Of a stretch of 64,000 nucleotides of DNA, positions 60,532 through 64,000 are shown piece after piece. The DNA is taken from contig NZ_QUZT01000036.1 of assembly GCF_004682045.1 (NCBI RefSeq), positions 1 through 64,000 of the forward strand, in the 5' to 3' direction. The stretch's first letter is position 1, and each line of letters starts with the position of its first letter. The notes beneath the pieces are model-generated. The model had not been told where the DNA came from. It saw nothing but the letters and a program-made list of their open reading frames with translations, and ran no database searches. The DNA is from Pseudomonas nabeulensis. GTDB lineage: Bacteria; Pseudomonadota; Gammaproteobacteria; Pseudomonadales; Pseudomonadaceae. The translations under genes and the position numbers were made by a program.

Positions 60532-62889
60532 TTAAAACAAACCCATTTGCCCACCGACCAGCGTGCTGAAGTCGTCATCCACAAACGGCAGGATTGCATC
60601 GGCCACCGGTTGCAATTGCCGAGTGACGTAATGATCGTAGTCGATGGGCGCCTGGCGCACCTCCAGCGGTTCCGGACCGTTGACGCTGATCACGTAGCTG
60701 ATCCAGCCACCGCGCTGGTATTGGCGCGGGCGACCGAGGCGGTCGTTGTAGTCGTCGGCCAGGCGTGCGGCGCGCACGTGGGGCGGTACGTTGCGTTCAT
60801 AGTCGTCCAGGCGGCGGCGCAGGCGCTTGCGGTAAATCAGCAGTTCGTCGAACTCGCCGCTCAGGGTGCGGCGCACGTAGTCGCGGATATAGTCCTGGTG
60901 CGGTTGGCGATGGAAGATGCGCTGATAGAGTTCCTGCTGGAAACGGCGAGCCAGGGGTGACCAGTCGCTGCGGACGGTCTCCAGGCCTTTGTAGACCATT
61001 TCTTCAGTGCCATCGCTGCGCGTCACCAACCCTGCGTAGCGCTTTTTGCTGCCCTCCTCCGCACCGCGAATGGTGGGCATCAGGAAGCGGCTGAAATGGG
61101 TTTCGTATTGCAGCTCCAGCGCGCTTTGCAGGCCGAATTCGCTGTGCAGGTGCGCGCGCCACCAGTCGTTGACGTGCTGCACCAACGCCCGGCCGATGCG
61201 GCTGGCGTCCTCCTGGGAATGTGCGCCGCCGAGCCAGACGAAGGTGGAGTCGGTGTCGCCGTAGATCACCTCATACCCTTGTGCCTCAACCAGTGCGCGG
61301 GTCTGGCGCATGATCTGGTGGCCACGCATGGTGATGGACGAAGCCAGCCGCGTATCGAAGAAGCGGCAACCGCTGGAACCCAGCACGCCGTAGAACGCGT
61401 TCATGATGATTTTCAACGCTTGGGACAGTGGCGCGTTGTGTTCGCGCTTGGCCTCTTCGCGGCCTTCGGAAACCCGCGCAACGATGGACGGCAAACAGTG
61501 CCGGGTGCGGGAGAACCGGGCGCCGCGAAAACCTTCTACCGAGTCACTGTCATCCGGATGCTTGAGGCCTTCGATCAGGCCCACCGGGTCGATCAGGAAG
61601 CTGCGGATGATCGACGGATAAAGGCTTTTGTAATCCAGCACCAGCACCGATTCGTAGAGGCCGGGACGTGAATCCATCACAAACCCGCCGGGGCTGGCCT
61701 GTGGCGGTTTGTCTCCCAGGTTCGGTGCGACGAAGCCCTGGCGGTGCATCAGCGGCATGTACAAATGAGTAAATGCGGCGACGGAGCCACCGTTGCGGTC
61801 CGCCGGCAGGCCGGTAACGCTGGCTCGTTCCAGCAGGAACTTGAGCAGCTCGGTCTTGGCGAAAATCCGCGTGACCAGCTCGCAGTCCTTGAGGTTATAG
61901 CGCGCCAGGGCGGGCTTGTCCTCGGCGAACATGCGGTTGATTTCGTCCATGCGCTGGTACGGTGTGGAGATGTCCTTGCCTTCACCCAGCAGGGTTTGTG
62001 CGACGTTTTCCAGGCTGAAGGATTCGAAGCTCCACGTGGCCGAACGCAGCGCTTCGATGCCATCGATGATCAGCCGCCCCGCCGCTGCTGCAAAGTAATG
62101 GCTGCGGCTGCCGTGTTCGCGCCAGGCCATGGGCTCGGCGCCACGCCCGAGCAACAGCGGTACGTTGAGGCGCTGGGCATGTTCGTGCAGTACGCGCAGG
62201 TCGAATTGCACCAGGTTCCAACCGATGATCGCGTCGGGGTCATGGGTGGCGATCCACTGGTTGAGGCGTTCGAGCAGTTGGGCGCGGGTGTCGCAGTAGT
62301 CGAGCTTGAAGTCGACGGCATCGGATTTGTTCGGCGGGCCAAGCATGTACACCTGGCGCTCGCCGCAGCCTTCAAGGGCGATGGAATACAGGTCGCCCTG
62401 GGCGGTGGTCTCGATGTCGAGGGACACCAGCTTCAGCGGCGGGCGGTACTCGGGCGCGGGTTTCATCTGCGCGTCCACCAGCGTGCCGTCGGCCTCCGGC
62501 GTGCCGCCGAACCACACGGGGGCGGTGATGAAGCGTTCCATCATGTAGCGTTCCGGCGGGCGCACGTCGCCTTCGTACACATCCACACCGGCAGCACGCA
62601 GGCGTTTTTCCACGTCCATCAACTGGCGGTGCTGGCGGGTGTAGAGGCCCAGGACCGGGCGGTGATGGAAGTCGCAGAGCTGCAACGGGCGCAATTCGAT
62701 CTCGCGCTCGCCCTTGAGCAGCCAGTCCAGCGGCTTGCGATGGGCCTCGGGGATAAACACCACGGACGTCTGCATGGGGAGGCGGATAAATCGGGGGCCA
62801 TGGTCCGTCGCCAGCCAGAAGCTGACCTCCGAGCCCAACGGCGTGTCGCGCCAATGCCGGGTCAGGACAAAACCCTGCTGTAAATCCAC
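60532..62889 (-). CDS. polB: DNA polymerase II (family B)
   Basis: A 785-residue family-B polymerase used in translesion and replication restart. The exonuclease domain has VSLDIETT (Exo I) and IIGWNLVQFDL (Exo II); the polymerase motifs are DYKSLYPSIIRSF (motif A), KIIMNAFYGVLG (motif B) and YGDTDSTFV (motif C). The C-terminal QMGLF is a beta-clamp binding motif. Length agrees with E. coli PolB (783). A CTG-N10-CAG sequence 13 bases upstream could be a LexA site. Confidence 0.95.
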   Translation of the reverse strand: MDLQQGFVLTRHWRDTPLGSEVSFWLATDHGPRFIRLPMQTSVVFIPEAHRKPLDWLLKGEREIELRPLQLCDFHHRPVLGLYTRQHRQLMDVEKRLRAAGVDVYEGDVRPPERYMMERFITAPVWFGGTPEADGTLVDAQMKPAPEYRPPLKLVSLDIETTAQGDLYSIALEGCGERQVYMLGPPNKSDAVDFKLDYCDTRAQLLERLNQWIATHDPDAIIGWNLVQFDLRVLHEHAQRLNVPLLLGRGAEPMAWREHGSRSHYFAAAAGRLIIDGIEALRSATWSFESFSLENVAQTLLGEGKDISTPYQRMDEINRMFAEDKPALARYNLKDCELVTRIFAKTELLKFLLERASVTGLPADRNGGSVAAFTHLYMPLMHRQGFVAPNLGDKPPQASPGGFVMDSRPGLYESVLVLDYKSLYPSIIRSFLIDPVGLIEGLKHPDDSDSVEGFRGARFSRTRHCLPSIVARVSEGREEAKREHNAPLSQALKIIMNAFYGVLGSSGCRFFDTRLASSITMRGHQIMRQTRALVEAQGYEVIYGDTDSTFVWLGGAHSQEDASRIGRALVQHVNDWWRAHLHSEFGLQSALELQYETHFSRFLMPTIRGAEEGSKKRYAGLVTRSDGTEEMVYKGLETVRSDWSPLARRFQQELYQRIFHRQPHQDYIRDYVRRTLSGEFDELLIYRKRLRRRLDDYERNVPPHVRAARLADDYNDRLGRPRQYQRGGWISYVISVNGPEPLEVRQAPIDYDHYVTRQLQPVADAILPFVDDDFSTLVGGQMGLF

Positions 62890-62901
62890 CGTACCGCACC
62901 T

Positions 62902-62917
62902 CTGGAATCGCTTTCAG
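62902..62917 (-). promoter_or_regulatory. LexA-box candidate before polB
   Basis: CTG and CAG separated by exactly 10 bases lie 13 bases upstream of the polB start, where an SOS operator would act. The interior is not the ideal alternating AT, so this may be chance. Confidence 0.35.
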
Positions 62918-63002
62918 GGCGTGATTCTACTCGGCATCGGCCCAAACGCAGCACGTTAACGCGCACGCAGACTGCCACCTTACAAAATTGTTGCAAAATG
63001 TT

Positions 63003-63021
63003 AATAACAATTACTATCATT
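63003..63021 (+). promoter_or_regulatory. Fur box before the right-end TonB receptor
   Basis: AATAACAATTACTATCATT agrees with the Fur consensus at about 11 of 19 positions and lies 69 bases before the receptor ATG in an AT-rich promoter region. Confidence 0.6.
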
Positions 63022-63089
63022 CGCGCCGGAGTCGTATCCGCGCAGCGAGGACGCGCAACGTTGTTGCCCTATTCCTCACTGGATCGATC

Positions 63090-64000
63090 ATGCCCCTCAT
63101 TCCATTCGCCGTGCCGTTTCGCCCGACGCTGCTCGCCCTTTGCTGCTCCCTGAGCCTTGCCGCTCACGCCGCTGCCCCAGTCACTGCGCAGGATGCGAAC
63201 AACCGTCAGGACGACAACACACTGGAATTGGGTGCCACCAACATCAACGCCGAGGCGCCTGCGCCGAACGCCCTGCCCCCGGTGTATGCCGGCGGCCAAG
63301 TGGCGCGCGGCGGCCAGTTGGGCGTGCTGGGCAACCAGGACATCATGGACGTGCCGTTCAGCATGTCTTCCTACACCGAGAAACTGATCCGCGACCAGCA
63401 GGCCGAAACCGTCGGCGATGTGCTGCTCAACGACTCGTCCGTCCGCCAGGCCTCGGGTTATGCCAACCAGTCCCAGGCCTTCGTGATTCGTGGCCTGCCG
63501 CTCAATGGCGACGATATTTCCCTCAACGGTTTGTACGGCATCTTGCCGCGCCAGTTGATGTCCACCGACGCGCTGGAGCGGGTTGAGGTGTTCAAGGGCC
63601 CCAACGCCTTTATCAACGGCGTGACGCCAGGCGGATCAGGCATCGGCGGCGGTGTGAACCTGCAACCCAAGCGCGCCGACGATGTGCCGTTGCGTCGTTT
63701 CAGCACCGATATCAGCAATGACGGCCGACTTGGCGAGCACCTGGACATCGGCCAGCGCTTCGGCGAAGACAACCGCTTTGGCGCACGGGTAAACCTTTCC
63801 CAGCGCGAAGGCGATACCGGCGTAGACGACGAAAACCAGCGCTCCAAGCTGTTTTCGGTGGGCCTGGATTATCGCGGCGATGCGCTGCGCTTGTCCGGCG
63901 ACTTTGTGTACCAGAAGGAGCAGGTCAACGGCGGGCGTAACTCAGTGTTCCTCGGCAGCGGGCTGACCAGCATTCCCAAAGCCCCTTCCGCCGACACCAA
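63090..64000 (+). CDS. TonB-dependent siderophore receptor (5' part, runs off the window)
   Basis: The frame is open from ATG 63090 to the window end (303 codons seen). The signal peptide ends near residue 28 (LLALCCSLSLAAHAA). There is no STN domain, so it is not a transducer-type receptor. The plug domain begins near residue 85 (VPFSMSSYTEKLIRDQQAETVGDVL) and contains AFVIRGLPLNGDDI and VEVFKGPNAFINGV; barrel strands follow. This plug pattern is common in hydroxamate or catecholate siderophore receptors; the ligand is not assigned. A Fur-like box lies upstream. Confidence 0.88.
   Translation, partial: MPLIPFAVPFRPTLLALCCSLSLAAHAAAPVTAQDANNRQDDNTLELGATNINAEAPAPNALPPVYAGGQVARGGQLGVLGNQDIMDVPFSMSSYTEKLIRDQQAETVGDVLLNDSSVRQASGYANQSQAFVIRGLPLNGDDISLNGLYGILPRQLMSTDALERVEVFKGPNAFINGVTPGGSGIGGGVNLQPKRADDVPLRRFSTDISNDGRLGEHLDIGQRFGEDNRFGARVNLSQREGDTGVDDENQRSKLFSVGLDYRGDALRLSGDFVYQKEQVNGGRNSVFLGSGLTSIPKAPSADT

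Overview
The window is chromosomal DNA from a fluorescent Pseudomonas (P. fluorescens group). The evidence is high GC with strong wobble-position bias, several families of REP/REPIN palindromes typical of this group, an intact pslA-L exopolysaccharide operon, an isonitrile hydratase closely resembling the Pseudomonas enzyme, and two TonB-dependent receptors. There are no rRNA, tRNA, CRISPR or insertion-sequence genes. The last gene runs off the right end.

Layout. 1-11.3 kb is housekeeping and sensing: a Na+/H+ antiporter-family permease behind a leader hairpin, a dCACHE chemoreceptor, a PepSY/response regulator/histidine kinase operon, a patatin-like lipase, QueD plus a Nudix hydrolase, and cytosine permease/deaminase (codBA). 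11.3-17.1 kb is an orphan type VI secretion island read on the minus strand: vgrG, DUF4123 adaptor, lipoprotein (probable immunity protein), class-3 lipase effector. 17.4-19.9 kb has a DapF-like protein lacking both catalytic cysteines and a divergent MFS transporter. 19.9-22.4 kb is a small minus-strand accessory operon: a Pro/Cys-repeat protein, a small unknown protein, and a frameshifted paralogue of the Pro/Cys-repeat protein. 22.6-26.7 kb is a Fur-controlled fecI-fecR-fecA iron-uptake set.

27.4-34.6 kb is the most novel part: eight tightly packed minus-strand genes (HAD phosphatase, transaldolase, PAPS sulfotransferase, SDR, saccharopine-dehydrogenase-like protein, glycine-N-methyltransferase-like enzyme, MFS transporter, APS kinase), with a CGNR regulator directly downstream. 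I read it as a pathway for a sulfated, probably N-methylated, sugar-derived small molecule with its own PAPS supply and exporter. I do not recognise it as a described pathway. 34.9-41.1 kb holds an SDR plus GH15 glycosidase pair, an isochorismatase relic fused to an acetyltransferase gene start, an alpha/beta hydrolase, and a divergent GlxA-type regulator/isonitrile hydratase pair. 41.1-42.3 kb is repeat-rich and ends in a strongly structured leader in front of a 70-aa DUF6124-like gene.

42.8-58.1 kb is a complete psl-type operon of 12 genes in P. aeruginosa order, with a FleQ-box-like palindrome upstream and a CsrA/RsmA-like site overlapping the pslA ribosome binding site. It is followed by about 1 kb of seven tandem REPIN units. 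The right end has a DUF4174 protein, DNA polymerase II with a GST gene, and the start of a second TonB receptor behind a Fur-like box.
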